From Aphanothece cf. minutissima CCALA 015 (GTDB lineage: Bacteria; Cyanobacteriota; Cyanobacteriia; PCC-6307; Cyanobiaceae): a stretch of 64,000 bases of DNA. The stretch spans positions 205,110 to 269,109 of the forward strand of contig PVWP01000005.1 of NCBI GenBank assembly GCA_003003925.1, read 5' to 3'. Shown one piece after another: positions 1-7,702 of this stretch. The translations under genes were made by a program, and so were the position numbers. The notes below the pieces were generated by a model. That model did no database searches and had not been told where the DNA came from. It saw only the letters and a list, made by a program, of their open reading frames with translations. How positions within the stretch are numbered: position 1 is the stretch's first letter; each line of letters opens with the position of its first letter.

Positions 1-327
1 GCTGGGCTCCTCGACCCGTTCCAGCAGGCTCGGGTGGGCCTCCAGGCGCAGGCCCCGGGGGCCGGTTCCCGCGAGCCTGAGCCCCACCACACCGGGCGCC
101 CCGTCGCGGCAGGCGGCCTCTCCATGGCCGGGGCGCTGGGGCAGCAGGCTCTGGAAGCTGCGCAGCTGGTCATCGAGGGCCAGGGCGCGGTGGGCACTCC
201 ACAGCCGCTCCCTGGGTGCACCGTGGAGATCGAGCCAGGCCCGCCGCCGGCAGCGCACCCAGCTGCGCAGCAGGCGGTCGGTGAGGACGGGGGATCCGGG
301 GGAGGCGGCGTCCGGGGTCTGGGGCAT
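1..327 (-). CDS. RecB-like nuclease, TM0106 family (partial, cut by left edge)
   Basis: This open frame runs leftward from an ATG at 327 and stays open to the window edge, so only the first 109 residues are seen. After a short proline-rich leader the protein has a conserved-looking block with the sense 'LTDRLLRSWVRCRRRAWLD', followed by an arginine/leucine-rich helix. I associate this opening with the TM0106-type RecB-family putative nucleases found in cyanobacteria. The catalytic RecB motifs would lie beyond the edge, so activity cannot be checked. It is divergent from the phosphohexomutase gene, with 114 bases between the starts. The family call is by recall of the N-terminal pattern and is only moderately safe. 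Confidence 0.55.
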   Translation of the reverse strand, partial: MPQTPDAASPGSPVLTDRLLRSWVRCRRRAWLDLHGAPRERLWSAHRALALDDQLRSFQSLLPQRPGHGEAACRDGAPGVVGLRLAGTGPRGLRLEAHPSLLERVEEPS

Positions 328-441
328 GGGATGCAGGCTAGGGGGACCGGTGGCCTGCCATCAGGCCGGCACCCGCCGCGGCCATCCGGAGCGGCCGGCC
401 TGCTACGACCGGCCTGCCCCTCCATCGCCTCCGCGCCGCCC

Positions 442-1911
442 ATGGCCTCCGCCCCCCTGCCCCTCGAGGCCGGACCGATCCACTTCGGCACCGATGGCTG
501 GCGGGGCATCCTCGGGGTGGACATCACCATGGAGCGGCTGCTGCCGGTGGCGGCGGCCGCCGCCCGGGAACTGGCCGCCAGCGCCCCGGAGGGCCTCACC
601 AGCCGGGAGGTGGTGATCGGCTACGACCGGCGCTTCCTGGCCCCGGAGCTGGCCGAGGCCATCGGCGCCGCCGTCCGGGGGGCCGATCTGGTGCCCCTGC
701 TGGCCGCCACCCCCGTGCCCACCCCGGCCTGCAGCTGGGCGGTGGTGGAGCGGGGCGCCCTGGGGGCCCTGGTGATCACCGCCAGCCACAACCCGCCGGA
801 ATGGCTGGGCCTCAAGATCAAGGGGCCCTTCGGCGGCTCGGTGGAGGGTGACTTCACCGCCCGGGTGGAGCGGCGCCTGGCGGCCGGGGGCCTGACGGTG
901 CCGATCCCCGGCGACACCGAACGGTTCGATGCCATGGGCACCTACCTGGCGGGCCTCGGCGCCAAGGTCGACGCCCCGGCCCTGGTGGCGGGCCTGGCCG
1001 CCGCCGGCCTGCAGGTGATCGTCGACCCGATGCACGGCTCGGCCGCCGGGGGGCTGCCGGCCCTGCTGGGGGAGGCGGGGGCCGCCGCCGGCGTGATCCG
1101 GGAGATCCGGGGGGAGCGGGATCCCCTCTTCGGCGGCCACCCGCCCGAGCCGCTGGCGCCCTACCTGGAGCAGCTGATCACCGAGGTGCGCCAGGCCACG
1201 GCGTCCGGCCGTCCGGCGGTGGGCATCGTCTTCGACGGCGACGGTGACCGCATCGCCGCGGTGGACGAGCAGGGCCGCTTCTGCAGCACCCAGCTGCTGA
1301 TGCCCCTGCTGATCGACCACCTAGCGCGGGCCCGCGGCCTCGGGGGCCGCGTCGTCAAGACCGTCAGCGGCTCCGATCTGATGGCCCTGGTGGCGGCCGA
1401 CCTGGGCCGGGAGGTGATCGAGATGCCCGTCGGCTTCAAGTACATCGCCGCCGAGATGCTCAGCAGCGAGGTGCTGGTGGGGGGCGAGGAATCGGGCGGG
1501 GTGGGCTTCGGCCTCCACCTGCCGGAGCGGGATGCCCTGTTCGCCGCCCTGCTGCTGATCGAGGCGCTGGTGGAGGGGGGCCTGCCCCTCGGGGCCCGGC
1601 TGGCGGCCCTGCAGGAGCGCTGCGGTGGCGCCAGCGTCTACGACCGCCTCGACCTGCGTCTGCCGGACATGGCCACCCGCCGGCGGCTGGAGGCGCTGCT
1701 GGCCCAGGATCCGCCCCAGGAGGTGGCCGGAGTGGCGGTGCTGGAGGTGAACCGCACCGATGGCGTCAAGCTGCGGATGGGCCCCAGCCACTGGCTGATG
1801 CTGCGCTTCTCCGGCACCGAGCCCCTGCTGCGCCTCTACTGCGAAGCCCCCGACGCCGACCGGGTGCAGGCGGTGCTGGCCTGGGCGCGCCAGCTGGCGG
1901 AGCGCATCTGA
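442..1911 (+). CDS. Phosphoglucomutase/phosphomannomutase family protein
   Basis: An alpha-D-phosphohexomutase of 489 residues that interconverts sugar 1- and 6-phosphates, so it can feed glycogen and nucleotide-sugar synthesis. All four hallmark loops are visible: the catalytic serine loop TASHNPP near residue 113, the metal loop DGDGDR near 265, the sugar-binding loop GGEESGG near 347 and the phosphate-binding RFSGTEP near 455. I chose the ATG at 442 because the protein starts just before the conserved FGTDGWRG block; the longer open frame upstream is low-complexity and overlaps the divergent gene. It overlaps rdgB by one base (TGATG). Whether it prefers glucose, mannose or glucosamine cannot be told from sequence. 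Confidence 0.93.
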   Translation: MASAPLPLEAGPIHFGTDGWRGILGVDITMERLLPVAAAAARELAASAPEGLTSREVVIGYDRRFLAPELAEAIGAAVRGADLVPLLAATPVPTPACSWAVVERGALGALVITASHNPPEWLGLKIKGPFGGSVEGDFTARVERRLAAGGLTVPIPGDTERFDAMGTYLAGLGAKVDAPALVAGLAAAGLQVIVDPMHGSAAGGLPALLGEAGAAAGVIREIRGERDPLFGGHPPEPLAPYLEQLITEVRQATASGRPAVGIVFDGDGDRIAAVDEQGRFCSTQLLMPLLIDHLARARGLGGRVVKTVSGSDLMALVAADLGREVIEMPVGFKYIAAEMLSSEVLVGGEESGGVGFGLHLPERDALFAALLLIEALVEGGLPLGARLAALQERCGGASVYDRLDLRLPDMATRRRLEALLAQDPPQEVAGVAVLEVNRTDGVKLRMGPSHWLMLRFSGTEPLLRLYCEAPDADRVQAVLAWARQLAERI

Positions 1912-2573
1912 TGGCCGCCCCAGCGGAGCCCGGGGTGGCACCCACCGTGCTGGTGATCGCCAGCGGCAACGCCGGCAAGATCCGGGAGTTCTCCCACCTG
2001 CTGGCCTCCCTGCCCCTGGAGGTGCGGCCCCAGCCCGAGGGTCTGGAGGTGGAGGAAACGGGCAGCACGTTCGCCGCCAATGCCCGGCTGAAGGCCGAGG
2101 CGGTGGCCCGGGCCACGGGCCACTGGGCCCTGGCCGACGACTCCGGCCTGGCGGTGGCGGCCCTGGGCGGCGCCCCCGGGGTCCATTCGGCGCGCTACGC
2201 GGACAGCGACCCCGCCCGGATCGCCCGCCTGCTGCGGGAGCTGGGCGAGGTCGACCGGATACGGCGCGCCCAGGGCCTGGAACCGGACCGCCGGGCCGCC
2301 TTCGTGGCCGCCCTGGCGGTGGCCGATCCCAGCGGAGCAATCCGCCTGGAGGTGGAGGGCCGCTGCGACGGGGAGATCCTGGAGGCGCCGCGGGGCAGCG
2401 GCGGCTTCGGCTACGACCCGGTGTTCCTCGTGCCGGAGACGGGCCTGAGCTACGCAGAGATGGACAAGGGCCTCAAGGGCCAACTGGGCCACCGGGGGCA
2501 GGCCTTCGCCCGGCTGGAACCCGGCCTGCGGGAGCTGCTGGGCGGTCCCGGAGCGACGCCGGCGGCTCCCTAG
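1911..2573 (+). CDS. rdgB: Non-canonical purine NTP pyrophosphatase (RdgB/HAM1)
   Basis: A 220-residue house-cleaning enzyme that hydrolyses dITP, ITP and XTP to monophosphates and keeps deaminated purines out of DNA. The family pattern is clear: an N-terminal ASGNAGKIREF loop, TFAANARLKA, the metal/active-site block ADDSGLAV, and near the C-terminus GGFGYDPVF followed by KGLKGQLGHRGQA. The length is typical. The ATG overlaps the stop codon of the upstream mutase, so the two are probably co-transcribed and translationally coupled. Its stop overlaps the stop of the convergent glycosyltransferase by 4 bases. Confidence 0.95.
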   Translation: MAAPAEPGVAPTVLVIASGNAGKIREFSHLLASLPLEVRPQPEGLEVEETGSTFAANARLKAEAVARATGHWALADDSGLAVAALGGAPGVHSARYADSDPARIARLLRELGEVDRIRRAQGLEPDRRAAFVAALAVADPSGAIRLEVEGRCDGEILEAPRGSGGFGYDPVFLVPETGLSYAEMDKGLKGQLGHRGQAFARLEPGLRELLGGPGATPAAP

Positions 2574-3712
2574 CGGGCTGCGGCCGTGCGGCGGCGGGCC
2601 TCCAGCACCGCCTCCAGGGCCCCGGCCGCCGCCTCGGCCCGCTTCTGCCAGGTGCATCCGGTGGCGAAGCGGTGGCGCTCCGCGGCGCGGCCGTCCTGGA
2701 AGCCGGCGGCGGCCAGGCGCTCGAGGGTGGCCGTGAGGGCCTGCGCGTCGGCGCAGTGGTAGGCCAGGCGGGGGGTTTCGGCGATCTGGGCGCAGGTGCC
2801 GGTGTAGAGGATCGGCTGGCCGGTGGGCAGCTGGGAGAAGAAGCGGACGGGACTGCTGCAGGGGTTGATGTCACCGTCGGTGAGGGGCAGCACGGCCGCA
2901 TCGAGGGTGGCGAAGCAGGCCTGGAGTTCGGTGTAGGGCATGGCGCCGAGGAAGCGGCAGCGCGGGCTGCTCTGGAGGTGGGCGAGGCCGGGCACCTGGC
3001 GGCGCACCGGCCCCACGAACAGCCAGCGGAGCTGGGGCAGCGCATCGTGGGCGGCGACGATCGGCAGCAGGTCGATGCGGCTGCCGATCACGCCGATGAT
3101 GCCGATCAGGGGCCGGAAGTCGGCCGGCACCAGATCCGCCGCCAGGGCAGGGCGCTGGGGAGGCCGGGGGGGAAGGGCGGGGGGGGGCTCGGCCGGCAGC
3201 CAGGAGGAGGGAATGCCGTTGGGAATGATGTGAACGCGGGAGTCCTCGATGCCGTACCGGGCTTGGAGCACCTCGGCGAGGAGCCGGGACACCGGGAAGA
3301 TCAGATCGGCATGGCGGACCAGATCGTGTTCCTGATCGAGCCGCACATGGGGATAAGCCGCGTAGTCATCGCTGACGAGGTAGGCGATGACGGAAGCGAG
3401 GGCGCGGTGATGAATCGCGTAGGGCCAGGCGTGGGGATCGGTGAGGATCAGGGCGTCGGCCCGGCCGTAGATCGCCAGCAGGCGCCGCTCCACCAGGGGG
3501 GCAAGAATCCGGACCAGCCAGCGATGACGGGAGAAGGCTCCGCGGGGGAGCTCACAGGCGTGGCGACGGCGACCGAAGGAGGGCAGCCAGCCCCTCCAGC
3601 TGATGCGGGGGGCCAGTGTCTGCACCGTGCAGATTGTCTCCAGCGCCTCGAAGAGAGCCCGGTGATAAGGCTCTTCAGAACCGACGACGAAAAGGCGTCG
3701 ACGTTGGTCCAT
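2570..3712 (-). CDS. Glycosyltransferase, GT4-like (GT-B fold)
   Basis: A 380-residue putative glycosyltransferase. It opens with a Rossmann-like strand (RRLFVVGSEEPYHRALFEAL), has a middle segment ending in PVSRLL..HIIPNGIP as in GT4 acceptor-domain ends, and a C-terminal half with LIGIIGVIGSRIDLL, LRWLFVGPV and SPVRFFSQLPTGQPIL, resembling the donor-binding region of GT-B enzymes. I chose the ATG at 3712; the frame stays open to 3952 but that extension would run into the divergent gene. It is divergent from another glycosyltransferase gene and likely shares its 140-base promoter region. Donor and acceptor are unknown; the role in surface glycan synthesis is inferred from family and neighbours. 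Confidence 0.75.
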   Translation of the reverse strand: MDQRRRLFVVGSEEPYHRALFEALETICTVQTLAPRISWRGWLPSFGRRRHACELPRGAFSRHRWLVRILAPLVERRLLAIYGRADALILTDPHAWPYAIHHRALASVIAYLVSDDYAAYPHVRLDQEHDLVRHADLIFPVSRLLAEVLQARYGIEDSRVHIIPNGIPSSWLPAEPPPALPPRPPQRPALAADLVPADFRPLIGIIGVIGSRIDLLPIVAAHDALPQLRWLFVGPVRRQVPGLAHLQSSPRCRFLGAMPYTELQACFATLDAAVLPLTDGDINPCSSPVRFFSQLPTGQPILYTGTCAQIAETPRLAYHCADAQALTATLERLAAAGFQDGRAAERHRFATGCTWQKRAEAAAGALEAVLEARRRTAAAR

Positions 3713-3854
3713 TGTGTTGTCAGAATCCGTCGTCCTGGCTGATTCAGTCACGGCAGGACGAGTCGGCCATTGATTCCTGATTCTAAAGCTGTCGATCCAG
3801 CCGCTGGCCGAGGCCAGCCTGGACCGGAGGCCGGGGCCTGTATCGTTGGCTGGG

Positions 3855-4988
3855 ATGAAGCCGTCCTGCTGTTCAGCCATGTCCGTTTTCGACAGGGGCG
3901 GGCAAGGGACGGGAGAGACGGTGGTCTTCCTGCCTGACAAGCGACGCTTCAATCCCTACCAGAAGCGGCTTGCCGAAGCGCTCATCCAGCAGGGCTTCCC
4001 TGTCATCGTCAAGGATCACCCGCCACTCTTCGGAGCCTTTTTTCGGCAGCAGCGGTTGTATTCCCGGCATGTGATCGTTCACCTGCATTGGCTGAACGGG
4101 CTGACGGATCAAGCCGTCTACGCCCATTCCAGCATCCGATTTCTGGTCTGGTACGTTCTGATGTTTTGCGACCTGGGGTTGTTCAGGCTGCGGGGGGGGC
4201 GTCTGTTCTGGACCGTCCATAACCTGATCAGCCACGAATGCCCAGACCCCGCCAGGGAGCTGAAGGTGCGACGACTGATCGCCATCTTTGCCAACGGCAT
4301 TCATTTTCACAGCCGATCATCGATTGCCCGAGCCGAAGAGGAATACGCCGTCCCGCTCCAGAGCAAGGCCATTGTGGCCGCCCATGCCGCCTACCCTGAG
4401 GACTATCCGCCCAACCCGTCCCGGGTGGAAAGCCTGGCCAGGGAAACAGACATCAGCAAGGTCAACTTCACCTTCCTGTTCTTCGGCAACATCCGTCGTT
4501 ACAAGGGACTCGAGTCCCTTGTGGAGGCCTTTCGCCACCAGCCTGGATCCCATTGCCGGCTCCTGATCGCCGGCGCCCCCATTCCGGGCGTGTCGACCGA
4601 ATGGATCAACGAAGCCTCCGCGAAGGACCCCCGCCTTCGCCTGCGCATCGGCTACGTGTCGGACGGCGATGTGTCCGCCCTCTTTTCTCTCGCCGATGTG
4701 CTCGTGGCCCCGTACACCGCCACGCTCACCTCAGGGGTGGTGTCGCTCGCGCTCACCTTCGGCTGTCCCATGGTGCTCCCCGATGCCGCCAGGGTCTACG
4801 ACCTGCCGGGTGATGCCGGAGCGGAGTACTACGCCCCCGGCCAGCTGCCGGAGGCCCTGGCCAGGATCGAGAGGCGCGATCTCGAGGGGATGCGCGCCCA
4901 CAACAGCCGCCTCGGCCGAACCCTGACCTGGGAAGCCATGGCCCAGGCGATCGCCGGGTCCTACCGCCAGGCCGGCCGGAACCGCTGA
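3855..4988 (+). CDS. Glycosyltransferase, GT4-like
   Basis: A putative cytoplasmic glycosyltransferase of about 377 residues. The N-terminal half carries HVIVHLHWLNGL and FWTVHNLISHE, typical of acceptor domains; the C-terminal half has FLFFGNIRRYKGLESLVEAF, LLIAGAP and a donor-site block around ADVLVAPYTATLTSGVVSLALTFG, the place where GT4 enzymes carry the EX7E-type region. ATG codons at 3855 and 3879 and a TTG at 3846 are all possible starts; no convincing ribosome-binding site decides between them. Base composition is somewhat lower in G+C than the flanking rdgB. Its 3' end overlaps the convergent glycosyltransferase by 28 bases. Substrate unknown. Confidence 0.78.
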   Translation: MKPSCCSAMSVFDRGGQGTGETVVFLPDKRRFNPYQKRLAEALIQQGFPVIVKDHPPLFGAFFRQQRLYSRHVIVHLHWLNGLTDQAVYAHSSIRFLVWYVLMFCDLGLFRLRGGRLFWTVHNLISHECPDPARELKVRRLIAIFANGIHFHSRSSIARAEEEYAVPLQSKAIVAAHAAYPEDYPPNPSRVESLARETDISKVNFTFLFFGNIRRYKGLESLVEAFRHQPGSHCRLLIAGAPIPGVSTEWINEASAKDPRLRLRIGYVSDGDVSALFSLADVLVAPYTATLTSGVVSLALTFGCPMVLPDAARVYDLPGDAGAEYYAPGQLPEALARIERRDLEGMRAHNSRLGRTLTWEAMAQAIAGSYRQAGRNR

Positions 4989-6196
4989 ACCGGAGCCGTG
5001 TCGAGGGCCTCCAGCAGGGCGCCCTGCGCCTGCCGCCGCAGCCCGGCGAGGTGCCCGGCGGCGGCGGCCCCGGCGTTGCGGGCGGCCCCAGGGTCATGCA
5101 GATAGGCGAGCACGGCCGCAGCGAAATCGTCAGCCGTTCCGGCCACCGAAACCCCCGGCGCCACGGCCATCCCCTCCACACCGGCCGGGGTGGTCACGAT
5201 CGCCCGGCCGTGGGCCATCGCTTCGATCGTCTTGATCTTCAAGCCGGTGCCCGAACGCATGGGATTGATCATGAAGAGCGCTTGCTGATAGATCTCCCGG
5301 GGTGACGGCACGATCCCGAGGCGCTGGACCTCCTCAGGGAAGGGCATGGCCCCACAGATGCCACCGGCAACCACCAGCCGGCCGGCGCCACCCCTGGCCT
5401 TGACCTGCGGCCACACCTCCTCGAGAAACCACCGGAGACCCACCCGGTTGAGGGGATTGGCCGAGGCCAGATAGCCCACGACGGGAGCCTGGTCGGCGAC
5501 AAAGGGCAAGGGGTCGGATGGAAGGATGTGGCCCACCGTCCTGACGACACGCCGGCCGTGGGTGAGGCGCTGGAAATAGCTGGATTCCCGCTCCTGGATG
5601 CCGAGGATCACATCGGAACGCCGCAATCCCCGGCGCTCATCACCCTGGTTCAGCGAGATCCAGAAGTCCTCCGGATCCAGCTGCGCCTCGTGGAGGAGGG
5701 CGTTCCGATCCGTGAAGACATCATGACAATCCAGGATCTTCAGACAGCGGTCGTCGAACGCCTCAAAGAAGGCGGAATGGATCACGTAGGACACCAGCAC
5801 GCGCCTGTAGTGGCCCGCGCGCTGGAGACGGCGCGCCTCAGCCAGCCAGCTCGGATGAAACCAGTCGTCCAGGGGGTGGTTGCCGATGGGGAGGCTCCGC
5901 TCCCGGCCCGGACGGCCGCGACGACGGAGCCCCTGCCACGCCCCGCCGAGTCGCCGCCCGATCCGGTCGGCCAGCGGGCGGCGCCCGCCCTCGGGCCAGA
6001 CGAAGTCGTGGATCCAGTGGTCCACAGCCTTGCGGGTCTCCCGTTTCTCCTCAGCGGAGAGATCGACGCCGGCGAAATGGAGCTCGAAGCCCATGGTCCG
6101 CAGGTCATCCAGCAACGCGGCCAGGCGGCTGCGGTTGCCGGCATAGGGGGGGCCGACGCCGATCCTCGAGATGACCAGGAGACGTCGATCCGTCAT
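4961..6196 (-). CDS. Glycosyltransferase family 4 protein
   Basis: A 411-residue GT4-type glycosyltransferase. It starts MTDRRLLVISRIGVGPPYAGN, carries the linker DVILGIQERES, and shows the best donor-binding block of the local set: GTGLKIKTIEAMAHGRAIV followed by TTPAGVEGM. The C-terminus has a typical closing helix. The ATG at 6196 overlaps the stop of the upstream YciI-like gene by one base, indicating an operon, and I prefer it to an in-frame ATG further upstream that lies inside that gene. Acts presumably on a lipid-linked or protein-linked sugar chain; the exact sugar is not predictable. Confidence 0.85.
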   Translation of the reverse strand: MTDRRLLVISRIGVGPPYAGNRSRLAALLDDLRTMGFELHFAGVDLSAEEKRETRKAVDHWIHDFVWPEGGRRPLADRIGRRLGGAWQGLRRRGRPGRERSLPIGNHPLDDWFHPSWLAEARRLQRAGHYRRVLVSYVIHSAFFEAFDDRCLKILDCHDVFTDRNALLHEAQLDPEDFWISLNQGDERRGLRRSDVILGIQERESSYFQRLTHGRRVVRTVGHILPSDPLPFVADQAPVVGYLASANPLNRVGLRWFLEEVWPQVKARGGAGRLVVAGGICGAMPFPEEVQRLGIVPSPREIYQQALFMINPMRSGTGLKIKTIEAMAHGRAIVTTPAGVEGMAVAPGVSVAGTADDFAAAVLAYLHDPGAARNAGAAAAGHLAGLRRQAQGALLEALDTAPVQRFRPAWR

Positions 6197-6492
6197 CAGG
6201 ACACCGCCAGGTCCCCCACCGCCGGCCGCCACCCCTGCAGCTGCCAGTGCACACAGTCCGCCAGCACCATCGGATCCTGCAGCACCAGGGCCAGGGCCGC
6301 GTCATGGTCGACAGCCTCGAGCAGCAGCAGGCCGCCGCCGCCCGGCCGGCCCTGGTCGTCCACCAGGTAGCCGCTGCTGATCCTGAGGCCCTCCAGGCGA
6401 AGGCGCTCCACCCAGCGGCGATGCTCCTGCAGGTGGGGAATCACCGCGTCAGCGGGGAGCCGGAAGGTCTCGGTCTTGATGAACCAGGCCAT
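6196..6492 (-). CDS. YciI-family (YCII-related) protein
   Basis: A 98-residue protein with the layout of the YciI/YCII alpha-beta barrel family: an opening FIKTETFRLPADAV, the central HREWVERL-like sequence HLQEHRRWVERL, a glycine-rich DDQGRPGGGGLLLLEA strand and the closing DDP-like LQDPMVLADCVHWQLQGWRP. The function of most such proteins is unknown; a few related proteins act as dehydrochlorinases or muconolactone isomerase-like enzymes. I took the ATG at 6492 because the family begins directly at this strand. It is translationally coupled to the downstream GT4 gene and divergent, by 80 bases, from the Nif11-type small gene. Confidence 0.75.
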   Translation of the reverse strand: MAWFIKTETFRLPADAVIPHLQEHRRWVERLRLEGLRISSGYLVDDQGRPGGGGLLLLEAVDHDAALALVLQDPMVLADCVHWQLQGWRPAVGDLAVS

Positions 6493-6572
6493 GGCAGGAA
6501 CGGAACACCACATCGGGCTCCGGGCCACGCTCCGGAAGGGAGTAGGACGGAGAGTCCGTAGTTGATGGTCCC

Positions 6573-6737
6573 ATGTCGAAATCCCAGCTCAACGCGTTCC
6601 TCGCCAAGGTGGCGGCCGATCCGGCCCTCAAGGCCCGTGTGGAAGCCGCCGCCGACACCGATGCCGTGGTGGCCATCGCGCTCTCCGAGGGGCATACCTT
6701 CTCCCCCGCCACCTTCAGCCGCTTCTCGCGCGGCTGA
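6573..6737 (+). CDS. Small Nif11-domain protein
   Basis: A 54-residue open frame. Its pattern matches the Nif11/leader-peptide domain: MSKSQLNAFLAKVAADPALK, then KARVEAAADTDAVVAIALSEGHTFSP, i.e. a FL.KV..DP.L segment, a D.(E/D).VV.IA segment and the Gly-His-x-Phe-Ser close where Nif11 domains usually have GY.FS. In cyanobacteria this domain is found alone or as the leader of ribosomally made modified peptides. Here only about 10 residues follow the domain, with no double-glycine site and no cysteine-rich core, so it is a stand-alone domain rather than a precursor. It lies 29 bases before the GT32 glycosyltransferase on the same strand. A TAGGAC at 6543-6548 could be its -10 element. Confidence 0.72.
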   Translation: MSKSQLNAFLAKVAADPALKARVEAAADTDAVVAIALSEGHTFSPATFSRFSRG

Positions 6738-6766
6738 GGCCGGACCGGGCCTGTCAGGGCGGGACG

Positions 6767-7672
6767 ATGGCGGAGACGATGCAGGCGCGGAACGGAGCGA
6801 ACCCGGCCAGCGCATGGCTGCTGCCAGGGGCGTCCCTGGCCACCCATCCTCCGGCCAGCCGCGGCATCCCCCGGATCATCCACCAGACCTTCAGCACCAG
6901 GAGCCGCATGCCGGCGGTGTTGGAGGAGAACTGCCGCGCCATCGAAGCCCTCAACCCGGACTTCACCTATCGCTTCTACGACGATCACGATCGTGAGCGC
7001 CTCATCGGTGAGATCTACGGGGAGGCGATCCTGGCCCGCTATCGGCGGATCGATCCGGCCTACGGTGCCGCCCGCGCCGATCTGTTCCGCTACCTCTGCA
7101 TCTACCACTTCGGCGGTGTCTACCTGGACGTCAAGGTCGGCGTCACCCGGCCGTTGTCCGACGTTCTGCGGGACGATGATGCCTACCTGCTGAGCCAGTG
7201 GGACCATGGGCCCGGCAGTCCCCATGCCGGCTGGGGCACCCACCGGCAGCTGGCCGGCATCCCGGGCGGTGAATTCCAGCAGTGGCACGTCATCGCCTCC
7301 CCGGGCCATCCCTTTCTGGCCGCCGTGATCGCCGCGGTGCTCAACAACATCGATCGCTTCGATCCCTTCGCCTTCGCCCATCCCTGGGAGGCGGTGATCT
7401 GCACCACCGGTCCGGTCGTGTACACAACGAGCATCCATCCGATCCTGGCGACCCATCCCCACCGGCGACTGGTTGGCAGCGAGGAGATCGGCCTCCGCTA
7501 CAGCCTCTTCGACGGCTCGGCCGACCCGGACGCCCACCGGCGGCTCTACAGGGATTACCGGAAGGCCGAAACCCCGCTGATCCGCCAGTCCTTTCCCCTC
7601 TCCCTGCTCTGGCCCGTGCTCAACCTGGCCCGAAAGGTGGCTCGCCGCCTGCGGGGGCTGCTGCGGCGCTGA
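6767..7672 (+). CDS. Glycosyltransferase family 32 (DXD sugar-binding domain)
   Basis: A 301-residue glycosyltransferase of the Gly_transf_sug/GT32 type. It shows IPRIIHQTF near residue 35, a YRFYDDHDRE segment, and the core RADLFRYLCIYHFGGVYLD in which the terminal YLDVK takes the place of the DXD metal/nucleotide-sugar site. Later GGEFQQWHVIAS and TTGPVVYTTSI also match the family, which includes capsular and outer-chain mannosyl-like transferases. No signal peptide is present, so it should work at the cytoplasmic face of the membrane; the C-terminus is very basic (VARRLRGLLRR). It follows the Nif11-type gene closely and may be co-transcribed. Confidence 0.85.
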   Translation: MAETMQARNGANPASAWLLPGASLATHPPASRGIPRIIHQTFSTRSRMPAVLEENCRAIEALNPDFTYRFYDDHDRERLIGEIYGEAILARYRRIDPAYGAARADLFRYLCIYHFGGVYLDVKVGVTRPLSDVLRDDDAYLLSQWDHGPGSPHAGWGTHRQLAGIPGGEFQQWHVIASPGHPFLAAVIAAVLNNIDRFDPFAFAHPWEAVICTTGPVVYTTSIHPILATHPHRRLVGSEEIGLRYSLFDGSADPDAHRRLYRDYRKAETPLIRQSFPLSLLWPVLNLARKVARRLRGLLRR

Positions 7673-7702
7673 TCCCGCCGCCCAGCGCAGAACGGTGCAA
7701 GC

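Noticed and set aside
403-1320. Long open frame antisense to the phosphohexomutase gene
   Set aside because: High G+C removes stops on the opposite strand. The translation is rich in Gly/Arg/Gln/His with no domain, and the sense strand encodes a clear enzyme.
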